DNA from: Ligilactobacillus agilis DSM 20509
GTDB taxonomy: Bacteria > Bacillota > Bacilli > Lactobacillales > Lactobacillaceae
Length of the DNA: 34,170 bases
Assembly (NCBI RefSeq): GCF_001436215.1
Contig: NZ_AYYP01000012.1
Location: 18,418-52,587, forward strand
Reading direction: 5' to 3'
Shown here piece after piece: positions 1-8,284 of this stretch (within the stretch, counting starts at the first letter, position 1; every line of letters starts with the position of its first letter). The notes beneath the pieces were generated by a model that saw only the letters and a list, made by a program, of their open reading frames with translations, was not told the origin of the DNA and did no database searches. Made by a program: the position numbers and the translations under genes.

Positions 1-690
1 CAACGTCGCTCAACGGGCTAAGTATTATCACGCCTTGATGACCAACCACATGTTAACAGCCGGTGAGAACTACCAAAGTTTAAAGGAGACCTACGTTATC
101 TTCTTGTGTCCCTTTAACCCCCTTATTACTGAGCAACAACGAGCGGTTGGGCACTATCAGATGATTTTTGAAGAAGGAGATTACTTAAATGATGGGACCC
201 ACACCTTGATTTTAAACGCCAGTGGTGATTGTGAAGGCGTCAGTGATGAACTCAAAGGAATTTTTCAGTTAGTATTGAGGCAGCCGGCGTCATTTGGCCA
301 GTTAGGAGCGCAAATTATGGATAAGATTGATGAAATTAAGCACAGTAAGACAGGAGGGCGCAAGTATATGGAACTAACAGGAGCATTTTGGCAGGACGCC
401 AGAAACGAAGGTCGAAAAGAAGGAAAAAAGCAGGTATTAAGATTGGTGAACGTCGTGGTAAAAAGGTAGGTCGTGAGGAAGGACGCAAGGAAGGAACTGA
501 CGAAGCGATTATCAAGTTAATCCTCAAGTTAATCCCGGACCTGGTTGCCCTAACCAATGACCGTCAGGCCGTCATCAAAATCTTGATGACTAAGATGAAT
601 CTAAGTCAAGAACAAGCAGGCCATGGCAGCGGGTCAAAAAGGAAAGTAAGTGTTCTTCTTAGCAGGAGCAAACTAAAAGGTCACCTCTAG
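1..690 (+). pseudogene. Rpn-family PD-(D/E)XK nuclease/putative transposase, C-terminal part, frameshifted
   Basis: The gene enters from the left edge. The frame starting at base 2 reads NVAQRAKYYHALM, then runs to a stop at 469. The QRA(K/R)YY segment, the 'F..P' loop and the EGRKEGKK tail are typical of the Rpn (recombination-promoting nuclease, DUF4351/PDDEXK transposase) family; the nuclease motifs themselves lie outside the window. The reading continues in the -1 frame (388-690) as GIKIGERRGKKVGREEGRKEG, then an Ile/Leu-rich helix, which is the expected C-terminal domain. The switch fits at A AAA AAG (424-430), so this is either a homopolymer indel or a programmed -1 slip. An internal ATG at 368 in the upstream frame has AGGAGG about ten bases before it, so a short C-terminal product is conceivable. 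Family assignment is fairly sure; functionality is not. Confidence 0.7.
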
Positions 691-712
691 CAGCGCTAGT
701 TGGTGGCCTTAT
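677..712. terminator. Hairpin between convergent genes
   Basis: AAGGTCACC (677-685) pairs with GGTGGCCTT (702-710) with one G-U pair, and CTAGC/GCTAG pair inside it. The stem lies between the broken nuclease gene and the convergent dehydrogenase gene. The T-tract is poor on both strands, so terminator strength is uncertain. Confidence 0.5.
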
Positions 713-717
713 TAGCT

Positions 718-1578
718 TTAATTGTAGCTATTAATTAACCCTTGTGTTCCTTGGTCGCCAAGCTTGCAATCATCAACCATTACTTGGTAGAGGCGTTTGG
801 CTTCCTTAGTGGCTGGTAAATCAAGGTTCATTGCTGCGGATTCTTCAAGTGCAATTCTTAAATCCTTTAAGAAATGACGGGAGAAAAATCCCGGTTTGAA
901 GTCGCCGGCTAAAATCCGCGGACCGTAGTTGGATAAGCTCCAGTTAGCCGCTGAGCCTTTGGAGACCGTTTCGAGAACCTTCTTAGGGTCGAGGCCAGCT
1001 TTTTTAGCATACAGCAACATTTCAGTTAAGCCGGTCATGGTGCCAGCAATCATGATTTGGTTAGCCATCTTGGTGTGTTGTCCGCTGCCGGCGGGACCGA
1101 AGTAGTTAACTGCTTGACCAATTTGGTTGAAAATTGGTTCAACCTTAGTGAAGGTTGCCTCAGCGCCCCCAACCATAATAGTTAGGGTGGCATTTTTGGC
1201 TCCCACGTCTCCACCGGAAACAGGCGCATCTAAGACTTCAATCCCTAATTTTTTGCCTGCAGCATAGAGTTTAGCCGCTAATTTTGGCTTGCTAGTAGTT
1301 AAGTCGACTGCAATTTTACCCGTGGCTAGGCCAGCAAAGACTCCATCGTCACTAAAGTAGACATTTTCTACATCGCTAGGCATTCCGACCATAGTAAAAA
1401 CCAGGTCGCTTCTAGTTGCAACTTCCTTAGGGCTGGCAGCCCACTTAGCTCCGAGGGCGACCAGGTTATCGGTCTTGGCCTTAGTCCGATTGTAGACGGT
1501 TAGGTTGTGACCGGCTTTAATCAAATTTTGGGAAATAGCGTTACCCATTACTCCGGTACCAATAAAACCAATTTGCAT
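718..1578 (-). CDS. NAD(P)-dependent 3-hydroxyisobutyrate dehydrogenase-like reductase
   Basis: A 286-residue beta-hydroxyacid dehydrogenase of the 3-hydroxyisobutyrate dehydrogenase/tartronate semialdehyde reductase group. It should interconvert a short beta-hydroxy acid and its semialdehyde with NAD(P). The N-terminal Rossmann motif is IGFIGTGVMG (residues 3-12). The substrate segment DAPVSGGDVGA and the G-x-x-x-K helix GSGQHTKMANQ, carrying the catalytic Lys, follow. Length is normal for the family. I start at 1578 (MQIGFIG), because GGGAGG sits seven bases upstream; the in-frame ATG at 1593 would place the binding site inside the gene. It is monocistronic with its own promoter. The exact substrate cannot be read from sequence. 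Confidence 0.85.
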   Translation of the reverse strand: MQIGFIGTGVMGNAISQNLIKAGHNLTVYNRTKAKTDNLVALGAKWAASPKEVATRSDLVFTMVGMPSDVENVYFSDDGVFAGLATGKIAVDLTTSKPKLAAKLYAAGKKLGIEVLDAPVSGGDVGAKNATLTIMVGGAEATFTKVEPIFNQIGQAVNYFGPAGSGQHTKMANQIMIAGTMTGLTEMLLYAKKAGLDPKKVLETVSKGSAANWSLSNYGPRILAGDFKPGFFSRHFLKDLRIALEESAAMNLDLPATKEAKRLYQVMVDDCKLGDQGTQGLINSYN

Positions 1579-1591
1579 AAAAATACCTCCC

Positions 1592-1643
1592 ATAATTAAA
1601 GTGCTTACAACTTAATTATAGGAGGATAAATTTAGTAAAACAA
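1592..1643 (-). promoter_or_regulatory. Promoter and palindrome of the dehydrogenase gene
   Basis: On the minus strand TTGTTT (1638-1643) and TATAAT (1615-1620) are 17 bp apart. The -10 box is half of an inverted repeat, ATAATTAA (1592-1599) and TTAATTAT (1612-1619), which would place an operator over the transcription start. The regulator is unknown. Confidence 0.5.
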
Positions 1644-1647
1644 ATAA

Positions 1648-1956
1648 CTAATCTTCACTGATGTGTTCTTTAACTTGCCTAAAAATCATGATGATGTGCT
1701 CATCGGCTAGCTGGTAGTTGACTTTTTGACCAGCGCGAATGCCTTTAACAAGACCAGTTTGGCGTAAGATTTTTAATTGGTGGGAGATAGCAGATTGTGA
1801 AAGACCGATAGCTGTGGCAATTTCTGTGACCGAGAGCGTCTTATTGAAGAGTAAGTATAAAATGCGGTAGCGGGTCTGATCGCCAAAGGCTTTAAAGATT
1901 TCTACACTCCGTTCGGTTTCTTCATCGGTTGGCAAGAAGTGGTTGCTTTTTTCCAT
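1648..1956 (-). CDS. ArsR/SmtB-family zinc-type metalloregulator
   Basis: A 102-residue winged-helix repressor. The DNA-recognition part is LSVTEIATAIGLSQSAISHQLKILRQTGLV (residues 41-70). The alpha-3 Cys site of cadmium/lead/arsenic sensors (ELCVCD) is absent: the position reads TLSVTEI. The alpha-5 site is complete, with D85, H87, H98 and E101 in the D-x-H...H-x-x-E spacing of SmtB/CzrA, the inter-subunit zinc site. It is therefore predicted to sense Zn(II) (possibly Co(II)) and release DNA when metal binds. It is divergent from a metal-exporting ATPase, its likely target. The SD is weak (AAAGG about 15 bases before the ATG), so the start is moderately certain. Confidence 0.88.
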   Translation of the reverse strand: MEKSNHFLPTDEETERSVEIFKAFGDQTRYRILYLLFNKTLSVTEIATAIGLSQSAISHQLKILRQTGLVKGIRAGQKVNYQLADEHIIMIFRQVKEHISED

Positions 1957-1978
1957 ATGATTTAGATTAAACCTTTCT

Positions 1979-2008
1979 AAATTAGTGATTAAACTAATTT
2001 TACGTCAA
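1979..2008 (-). promoter_or_regulatory. Candidate arsR promoter with palindromic operator
   Basis: A perfect inverted repeat, AAATTAGT (1979-1986) and ACTAATTT (1993-2000) with a 6-bp spacer, lies just upstream of arsR. A minus-strand TTGACG (2003-2008) could be its -35, which would place the palindrome over spacer and -10. This suggests autoregulation. The half-sites differ from the ATPase operator. Confidence 0.4.
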
Positions 2009-2034
2009 AAAATTTCTAGGCGCAAATAAGACTA

Positions 2035-2062
2035 TTGACTTACCTGCAAGCGGTGTTATACT
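2035..2062 (+). promoter_or_regulatory. Promoter of the metal-transporting ATPase gene
   Basis: TTGACT (2035-2040) and TATACT (2057-2062) with a 16-bp spacer form a strong sigma-A-type promoter. Transcription should start near 2069. Confidence 0.7.
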
Positions 2063-2074
2063 TTAGTTAGATAT

Positions 2075-2090
2075 ATGAGCATGTGTTCAT
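2075..2090 (+). promoter_or_regulatory. SmtB/CzrA-type operator
   Basis: ATGAGCA-TG-TGTTCAT is a near-perfect palindrome matching the TGAACA...TGTTCA pattern recognised by zinc-type ArsR repressors. It sits immediately downstream of the predicted transcription start, where bound repressor would block the promoter. The divergent ArsR protein is the likely ligand. Confidence 0.65.
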
Positions 2091-2115
2091 AAGTTTAGGT
2101 AAAGGGGGGCTAAAA

Positions 2116-3975
2116 ATGGTACTAACATTCGAGCAATTAACTAAAGAGGAACGACTTGATTTAAGTCAGATTGGCTTAAGCCTGCTCTTAGTGGTGTTAG
2201 CGCGGTTTTGTCTTGGGGACACGCAGTTGGCAGTCATTGTTTACATAGGGGCTTATTTAGTAGCCGGGTTTCAAATTATCGTAACGGCCGCTAAAAATAT
2301 TTGGCAGGGAGATTGGTTTGACGAAAATTTCCTAATGACGCTAGCAACATTGGGGGCGCTTTTGATTAAGCAATACCCAGAAGCCTGCGCCGTGATGATT
2401 TTCTACCGGTTGGGAGAGTTTTTTCAGGAACGAGCGGTTGCCAAGTCGCAACGGGCGATTACGTCTTTACTAGACTTGCGACCTGACTTTGCGAGACTGG
2501 CGGGTCAAAGTGAGCAGATTGATCCTGCCCAGGTAAAGGTTGGCCAAGTAATTTCAGTCTTACCAGGTGAACGAATCCCCCTAGATGGGATTGTTACCCA
2601 GGGAACAGCTTACCTCGATACCGCTGCCTTGACAGGGGAGTCTAAGCCAAGACCAGTAACTGTAGGGCAAGAAGTTTTAAGCGGGATGGTGGTACTATCT
2701 AGCAGTATCGAACTGCGGGTTACTAAGAGTTTTGGTCAGAGTACGGTTTCCAAGTTGTTGGACCTAGTCCAAAACAGCAGTCAGCAAAAGGCTCAGACTG
2801 AAAACTTCATCCGCCGGTTTGCCAAGCGTTATACTCCGGTAGTGGTGCTATTAGCCCTAGTCTTGGCCCTCCTTGGCCCCTTAGTTAGCGGGGGACCATT
2901 CCAAACTTGGCTTTATAGGGCCTGTGTTTTTTTGGTAATTTCTTGTCCCTGTGCTTTGGTAATCTCAATTCCCCTGGGCTTTTTCGGTGGAATCGGAGCA
3001 GCTTCACGTGCAGGGGTACTGATTAAGGGCAGTAATTACCTAGAAGCCCTAACCAAGGTGACAACGATTGTTTATGATAAAACGGGCACCCTAACGGAGG
3101 GAAAATTTAAGGTAAGTCAAGTTTTACCGGTTGAACCGGACCAAGCTGAAAAGCTAATCACCCTAGCAGCGCTAGCGGAAAAGGATTCACCTCACCCTGT
3201 TGCCCAGGCAATCGTTGCTAATTTCCCGGGAAATATTGCCACTTATAAAGTCGATCAAGTCGAACAACTGGTAGGTCTAGGTGTAAAGGCCCTTTATGAA
3301 GGCCACACGATTTTCTTGGGTAATGCTTGCTTGATGGAAAAACAAAAGATAGCCTACCAAGCTGTGGCTGCCCCCCAAGCCACTGTCTGTTACCTAGCAT
3401 ATGATGGTGTTTACCTAGGTGCAATCTTAGTCGCTGACGAATTGAAGAAGACCACCAAGCAAGCTTTAGCCAATTTGAAGCAACTAGGCATTAAGCAGCA
3501 GTTGATGCTGACTGGAGATAACCAGCAGGTAGCAACTAAGGTGGCAAGTGAGTTGGGGATTGGCGTCAAAAGTGAGCTCCTTCCGCAAGCAAAGGTTGCT
3601 GAAGTGGCTAAGCTAAAAGAACAGCTCAGTCCAACGGAGAAGTTGGCCTTTGTTGGCGACGGCTTAAATGATACCCCAGTTTTAAAACAAGCTGACATCG
3701 GAATTGCGATGGGAGCCTTGGGGTCGGATGCAGCTATCGAGGCAGCTGACATTGTCTTAATGAACGATGAGTTGCTAACGTTGACCCAGGCAATTTTGAT
3801 TGCACGTAAGACTAAACGGATTGTATGGGAAAATATCAGCTTTGCCTTAATCATTAAGGCTTTGTTCTTACTACTAGGTTTATTTGGGTTAACGACGATG
3901 TGGGTGGCTGTTTTTGCTGACGTAGGGGTAACCTTGTTGGCAGTAGCCAATGCGTTAAGGTTAGTCTTAAAGTAA
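2116..3975 (+). CDS. Zn/Cd-type P1B ATPase (CadA/ZntA-like)
   Basis: A 619-residue heavy-metal P-type ATPase that should pump Zn(II) or Cd(II) out of the cell. Motifs in order: actuator TGES; membrane metal site CPC at 277-279 in SCPCALVISIP; phosphorylation DKTGTLTEG with D321; SPHP at 358-361; the ATP-binding loop; GDGLNDTPVL from about 514; and an aspartate in the last helix pair (DVGVTLLAVANALR), characteristic of the Zn/Cd/Pb group. There is no N-terminal CxxC or His-rich metal-binding domain, so the protein is short. I start at ATG 2116 with AAAGGGGGG eight bases upstream; the GTG at 2083 lies inside the operator. Regulation by the divergent zinc-type ArsR is likely. Confidence 0.92.
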   Translation: MVLTFEQLTKEERLDLSQIGLSLLLVVLARFCLGDTQLAVIVYIGAYLVAGFQIIVTAAKNIWQGDWFDENFLMTLATLGALLIKQYPEACAVMIFYRLGEFFQERAVAKSQRAITSLLDLRPDFARLAGQSEQIDPAQVKVGQVISVLPGERIPLDGIVTQGTAYLDTAALTGESKPRPVTVGQEVLSGMVVLSSSIELRVTKSFGQSTVSKLLDLVQNSSQQKAQTENFIRRFAKRYTPVVVLLALVLALLGPLVSGGPFQTWLYRACVFLVISCPCALVISIPLGFFGGIGAASRAGVLIKGSNYLEALTKVTTIVYDKTGTLTEGKFKVSQVLPVEPDQAEKLITLAALAEKDSPHPVAQAIVANFPGNIATYKVDQVEQLVGLGVKALYEGHTIFLGNACLMEKQKIAYQAVAAPQATVCYLAYDGVYLGAILVADELKKTTKQALANLKQLGIKQQLMLTGDNQQVATKVASELGIGVKSELLPQAKVAEVAKLKEQLSPTEKLAFVGDGLNDTPVLKQADIGIAMGALGSDAAIEAADIVLMNDELLTLTQAILIARKTKRIVWENISFALIIKALFLLLGLFGLTTMWVAVFADVGVTLLAVANALRLVLK

Positions 3976-4024
3976 ATGAGTTGAAAATCCTCACCTTTCT
4001 CTATAAACTTGGCCGATTATTTAG

Positions 4025-4030
4025 TATAAT
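4025..4030 (+). promoter_or_regulatory. -10 box upstream of the BMP-family gene
   Basis: A perfect TATAAT lies about 50 bases before the GTG start. No convincing -35 is visible at normal spacing, so the call is tentative. Confidence 0.35.
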
Positions 4031-4080
4031 CAAGTTAAGTATTCGGCTGTAAGCGAATTCGGAAGGTGGGGTGTTTTTGT

Positions 4081-5109
4081 GTGAAAAAGATTGTGACAAT
4101 AATTGTTGGGTTAGTGTTATTAGGAGTGGTTTTTTGGTTTGGGGTTGTCTATTCAAATAACCGCAATCACAAGCAAATCCCAACGGTAGCTATGGTTACC
4201 GACGGGGGCGGTGTCGAAGATGGTTCCTTTAACGCTGCGACTTGGAAAGGGTTAGTAGAATGGGGTAAGGAACATCATGTAGCTAAGGGACCAAATGGTT
4301 ATACCTATGCGCAGTCCCTTTCCGATGCTGACTTTTTCCCTAATATGGATAAGTTGGTCAAAAAGGGATATAACACGATTATTGCGACTGGCTACCGCTT
4401 AACGGATGCGATTAAAAAAGCTTCCCAAAAGTATCCGGATACTAACTTTGTGATGATTGATACCGTAGTTAAGCGTCCTAATGTGGCATCGGTTCAATTT
4501 AGGGATAACGAGGCAGCTTTTTTGGCAGGCGTAGCCGCTGCTTAGACTAGTAAATCCAAGCAGGTCGGCTTTATCGGGGGGACCGATAGTCTGGTTATGG
4601 CTGTCTTTTACAAAGGTTTTGTTCAAGGAGTACATACTGTTGACCCTAATATTAGGATTAATAAAAAGTACGTGGGCACTTTTTCCCAGCCTAGAATTGG
4701 CCAGTCTTTGGCCGCAGCGATGTATGATAACGGAGTTGATGTTATTTACACTGTAGCAGGCGGTTCTGGTGAAGGGGCCTTTACTGCTGCCAAGGCGGTA
4801 AGAAAGAACCTTGGACGTACGGTTTGGGTAATTGGAGTTGACCAAGATCAAAGCGAGCTGGGCGAGTATGACGGTGGTAACGTCACCCTAGCCTCGACTA
4901 TAAAGCGGGTTGATGTTGCGGTTAAAGATATGGCTAACAAGGCGATGACTAAGAAATTTCCTGGAGGCAAGACAATCTATTATGATCTTAGCGACCGTGG
5001 GGTGGACATCGTTAATACTAGCTTGCCTAAAAGTACCTGGAAGTTAATCCAATCATACAAACAGCAAATTATAGCCGGGCAAATTAAGGTGGCGGGTCGG
5101 CAAAGTTAG
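4081..5109 (+). pseudogene. BMP/Med-family nucleoside-binding protein with in-frame TAG
   Basis: Both halves lie in one frame: a hydrophobic N-terminal helix, the TDGGGVEDGSFN motif of basic membrane protein/Med nucleoside receptors, then AGVAAA followed by TAG (4543-4545, codon 155). The frame continues directly as TSKSKQVGFIGGTDS and TVAGGSGEGAFTAAK to the normal C-terminus (total 342 codons plus stop). A single substitution such as CAG to TAG explains it. The start is GTG 4081 with AAGGTGGGG upstream; the GTG at 4066 would sit inside the binding site. The family feeds ABC importers of purine nucleosides. No lipobox Cys is present, so the protein would be held by an uncleaved helix. No matching importer genes are nearby. 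Confidence 0.85.
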
Positions 5110-5151
5110 GTCTGTCACTAAAAATTAATCTAAGCAAACGAGGTTTATTCT

Positions 5152-6030
5152 ATGCGAATCTTAACGTTAAATTGTCACTCACTGTTAGAGTATGAAGTCA
5201 ATGAACAGATTCAAGAGTTAGTTGATTTTGTTGTTAGGGAATCTGTTACAATCATTGCGCTACAAGAGGCTAGTCAGTCAATGAAAAGTCCACTTCTTTC
5301 ACAGACTGAGCTATTGGGCAGTGGTTTTGTTCCTCCTAGTGAAAGTGATGTACCTGTTAAGGTGGACAATTTTGCCTATTTATTAGTAAGAGCGCTTAGG
5401 AGAGTTAAGTTAAAATTTGCTTGGTCATGGACGGCCAGTCACGTTGGTTATGATAAGTTGGATGAAGGTATCGCCCTGCTTAGTTTGAAGCCACTGCAAG
5501 CAGTCCATGCTCCTGTAATCGTAGCTAAGCCAGAATTTGCGAGTTATCAAGATTACCGCCGGCGGAAGCTATTGCTAGCCAAGCTTGCTGGCAGCGGTAA
5601 CCTAACAATCGCTACCGGACACTTTGATGGCTGGCAGGCCGAGATTTTTGAAGCGGAGTGGCAACAAGCGTTGAGTCACTTTGATTTGAAAGAACCAGTC
5701 TATTTAATGGGTGACTTAAATGTCGATGCTGAACAAAATGATTGCAGTTATCAAAAAATCTGTCAATCCTTCCAGGATACCTATGAATTAGCAGTCGCTA
5801 AGGGTGATGGGCTAACAGTTCGTGGGGCGATTGATGGTTGGGAAGATAGTCAAGTTGGAAAAAGAATCGACTATATTTTAACGACCGCTAGTAATGAGGT
5901 GCTTTCTAGTCGTGTTTGCTTCGACGGCCAAGATTCAGCCCGCATCTCAGATCATGCCGGCATCATCGTTGAGGTAGCAGATACCCCTAGTTTAGCTACA
6001 GTCAAAAAACGTCAACATTATACTGCTTAG
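5152..6030 (+). CDS. Endonuclease/exonuclease/phosphatase-family protein
   Basis: A 292-residue protein with the EEP metallo-phosphoesterase fold. The N-terminal MRILTLNCHS supplies the metal-site Asn, LQEAS (E39) the metal-binding Glu, GHFDGW and GDLNVDAEQND the central motifs, and SDHAGIIVEV the C-terminal catalytic Asp-His. Close members include exodeoxyribonuclease III-like and sphingomyelinase-like hydrolases, so the substrate may be DNA, RNA or a phosphodiester metabolite. No signal peptide is visible, suggesting a cytosolic enzyme. The ATG has CGAGG about eight bases upstream. It begins 42 bases after the BMP pseudogene and could share its transcript. Confidence 0.82.
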   Translation: MRILTLNCHSLLEYEVNEQIQELVDFVVRESVTIIALQEASQSMKSPLLSQTELLGSGFVPPSESDVPVKVDNFAYLLVRALRRVKLKFAWSWTASHVGYDKLDEGIALLSLKPLQAVHAPVIVAKPEFASYQDYRRRKLLLAKLAGSGNLTIATGHFDGWQAEIFEAEWQQALSHFDLKEPVYLMGDLNVDAEQNDCSYQKICQSFQDTYELAVAKGDGLTVRGAIDGWEDSQVGKRIDYILTTASNEVLSSRVCFDGQDSARISDHAGIIVEVADTPSLATVKKRQHYTA

Positions 6031-6071
6031 TGTTAGAATTAAAGTTGAATTAATTTACAGGAGGGATTTTA

Positions 6072-6647
6072 ATGGCAAAGAAAATTGCAGTTATGATTGC
6101 AGATGGTTGTGAAGAAATCGAAGCCTTAACACCAGTCGATGTCTTACGGCGGCTAGGCCAAGACGTTGATATGGTAGGGTTAAAGGATCTAGCAGTAACA
6201 GGTGCCCACCAAATCAAGTTGACCTGCGATAAAGTTTTAGACGATAGTCTCCTTGATTATGACATGGTGGTCTTACCCGGTGGTTACCAAGGGGCTCAGA
6301 ATTTGCGCAACAGCGACCAGTTAATGGCGCTAATGCAAAAACGGAACCAAGCCGGTAAGTGGAATGCAGCCATGTGTGCAGCGCCTATGGCCTTTGCTAG
6401 GTACGGTTTATTAAATGACAGTGATTATACTTGTTATCCAGAGATGGAAAAAGAATTTGCAAGTGACGTAACTAATGGTCGGCACCATGAAGACATTGTA
6501 GTCGTTGATTCGTCCAAGCATATCATCACTAGCCGGGGGCCTGCAACCGCCTTGGCATATGCTTATAAAATTGCTGAGGTCCTCGGAGTAGACCCAGCCC
6601 CTCAAAAAGAGGCCATGCTTTATAATTTCTTGGCAACTAATATTTAA
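6072..6647 (+). CDS. DJ-1/PfpI-family protein (protein deglycase/chaperone type)
   Basis: A 191-residue ThiJ/PfpI-domain protein. The conserved parts are EEIEALTPVDVLRR (a Glu that activates the nucleophile), VVLPGG (residues 67-71) and the nucleophile elbow AAMCAAP with Cys102. This matches the DJ-1/YajL/YhbO group, associated with oxidative stress protection and repair of glycated proteins. AGGAGGG stands nine bases before the ATG. The gene ends at a strong terminator and is probably expressed alone or with the upstream phosphoesterase. Confidence 0.88.
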   Translation: MAKKIAVMIADGCEEIEALTPVDVLRRLGQDVDMVGLKDLAVTGAHQIKLTCDKVLDDSLLDYDMVVLPGGYQGAQNLRNSDQLMALMQKRNQAGKWNAAMCAAPMAFARYGLLNDSDYTCYPEMEKEFASDVTNGRHHEDIVVVDSSKHIITSRGPATALAYAYKIAEVLGVDPAPQKEAMLYNFLATNI

Positions 6648-6658
6648 GTTTAATGAAT

Positions 6659-6706
6659 AATAGCCCTAGCTTGCGGTGAGTCTGCAAGCTAGGGCTATTG
6701 TTTTTT
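6659..6706 (+). terminator. Intrinsic terminator
   Basis: A perfect 16-bp stem: AATAGCCCTAGCTTGC (6659-6674) with GCAAGCTAGGGCTATT (6684-6699), followed by GTTTTTT. It ends the DJ-1 gene and may also serve the convergent MFS gene. Confidence 0.92.
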
Positions 6707-6707
6707 A

Positions 6708-7883
6708 TTAGTTCTTAATAAAGAAGCTACTGATGAAGGCCAGTAGGGCCCATAAGACTAGGCAGAAGAAGGCGGCAGTAAAGGAGCCACCGCTAAGTTG
6801 GACGACTGCCCCAATCATGATAGGGGCGAGGAAGCCGCCTAGTTGTCCCCCGAAGTTAACTAACCCAATCGAAGCACCGTAGTTTTTGAGGTTAGGCGTT
6901 TGGGCAATGTAAGCAAAGCAGCTTGTGAAAGCTAGGGCTTTGAAGAAGAAGGTCAGCACTTCACAGACAATTACCCAGGTTAGAGCAGTGGCTTGGTACA
7001 TCCCAAACATAAAAATTAATGTTCCTAAGGTGCTGAGGGCAATTAGGAGCTTAGCTTGGTTTTTAAAGAGGTGAACTAGTAAAAAGCCGCTGATTAAGGC
7101 CGCAATCCCACCGGCAATTGTAGGTAGGGGGACCAACCAGGCGATATTTTTGAGGTTTAAATGCCGTTTGGCTAGCAAATAAGTCGGCATCCAGGTATCT
7201 AACCCCTTGGTCACGACATTAAGGCTCAGGCCGATAATGATGAAACTGATGATTTTAGCGTCGGCTTGCTTCAAGCTTAGCTTTTGTTTAGGTGCGCTTG
7301 AAATGGAAAATGTTTGGCTAAAGGGCCGTTCGTAGTAACAGTAACTTCCTAGGATAAGAAGCCCCAGTAAGCCTAAGGCAAAAAAGGCGCCCCGCCAGGA
7401 CCACTGACCGATGGCAAAGGTAATTAAAAAGGGCGCGATGGTTGCTCCGGCATAGTTGGATGACAGGGTGATGCTGGTAGCCTGTGAGCGTTTAGACTTT
7501 GGATAGGTTTCAGAAATTTGCTTTAAAGCTGCGGCTGGATAAGGACCCTCGGCTAAGCCAAAGGCAAACCTAATAATCAATAGGGAAAGTAAAGACCAGG
7601 CCAGCCCGGTGGCAATGGTGAGTAGTGACCACAAGCCTAGGGTGAAGGCGACCATTTTCTTACTACCTAGTTTATCGACTAGCCAGCCACCCGGGATTTG
7701 CATGAGGGAATAGCTGAAGAAAAAGGCGCTGGCTAGGCTGCCTAAAGCGGTGGGACTTAGGTGGAAGTCTTTGCCGATATAGGCAAGTGAGATATTTAAC
7801 ACGGAGCGGTCGATGAACAGCAGCATATAAGCTAGGTAGATTAAGCTTAAGGTTATTAGACGACTAGTACTTTTTTTATTCAT
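6708..7883 (-). CDS. MFS transporter of the anion:cation symporter type
   Basis: A 391-residue, 12-helix major facilitator. The first helices read LIYLAYMLLFIDRSVLNISLAYIGKDFHLS and SYSLMQIPGGWLVDKLGSK. They match the ACS family (hexuronate, glucarate, phthalate and allantoate importers), which takes up carboxylated organic anions by proton symport. It starts seven bases after the menI-like stop and must be co-transcribed with it, divergent from menB-menE. MenE uses o-succinylbenzoate, an aromatic dicarboxylate. No genes for making that compound are in the window, so uptake of it or of a related naphthoate is an attractive but unproven role. Family is well supported; substrate is inference. 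Confidence 0.85.
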   Translation of the reverse strand: MNKKSTSRLITLSLIYLAYMLLFIDRSVLNISLAYIGKDFHLSPTALGSLASAFFFSYSLMQIPGGWLVDKLGSKKMVAFTLGLWSLLTIATGLAWSLLSLLIIRFAFGLAEGPYPAAALKQISETYPKSKRSQATSITLSSNYAGATIAPFLITFAIGQWSWRGAFFALGLLGLLILGSYCYYERPFSQTFSISSAPKQKLSLKQADAKIISFIIIGLSLNVVTKGLDTWMPTYLLAKRHLNLKNIAWLVPLPTIAGGIAALISGFLLVHLFKNQAKLLIALSTLGTLIFMFGMYQATALTWVIVCEVLTFFFKALAFTSCFAYIAQTPNLKNYGASIGLVNFGGQLGGFLAPIMIGAVVQLSGGSFTAAFFCLVLWALLAFISSFFIKN

Positions 7884-7890
7884 GGTAAAA

Positions 7891-8256
7891 CTACTTTCTA
7901 TTAATTTTTAAGGTAATGGTTGAAAAGCTGGTTACAGTTTGATTGAGGTAAGTTTTTGCTTGCCAAACATGAATTGTTCGTCCAAGCGAAAGGGGGCTTG
8001 CGATTACGGTGAGTGTTTTTCCAGCTTGAGCAGCCTTTAAATGGTGGGTCGTAATGTCGAGTCCCACGGGGAATTGGTCAGGTTGACAGTAGAGGTTAGC
8101 CCCTAGGCTAGCGGCACTTTCTGCCAAGACGGCGTTTAGACCACCATGAAGGAGGCCATAAGGTTGGAGGTGCTTAGGCTTGATGGGCATGGTTAAGCGG
8201 ACCTCGGTTTTAGAGAGCAACTCTTGGTTAATCTCTAATTCTTCTAATAAATTCAT
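7891..8256 (-). CDS. menI: Hotdog-fold acyl-CoA thioesterase, probable DHNA-CoA thioesterase MenI
   Basis: A 121-residue single-hotdog thioesterase of the PaaI/4HBT group. The signature PYGLLHGGLNAVLAESAAS places His37, the Gly pair and the catalytic Glu46 in the usual order. Divergent to menB and menE, the natural reading is 1,4-dihydroxy-2-naphthoyl-CoA hydrolase, the step between MenB and MenA. I start at ATG 8256, preceded by AAGGGG with nine bases of spacing; a longer frame from 8286 has no binding site. General phenylacetyl-CoA-type thioesterases look alike, so the specific call rests on context. Confidence 0.8.
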   Translation of the reverse strand: MNLLEELEINQELLSKTEVRLTMPIKPKHLQPYGLLHGGLNAVLAESAASLGANLYCQPDQFPVGLDITTHHLKAAQAGKTLTVIASPLSLGRTIHVWQAKTYLNQTVTSFSTITLKINRK

Positions 8257-8284
8257 GGTATCACCCCTTAAATATATTGCTAAC

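Noticed and set aside
3411-3950. 179-codon frame antisense to the P-type ATPase
   Set aside because: It mirrors the strongly coding plus strand, has no binding site and no recognisable domain.
4399-4851. 150-codon antisense frame across the BMP gene
   Set aside because: It covers the TAG region, but the sense frame carries all the family motifs on both sides.
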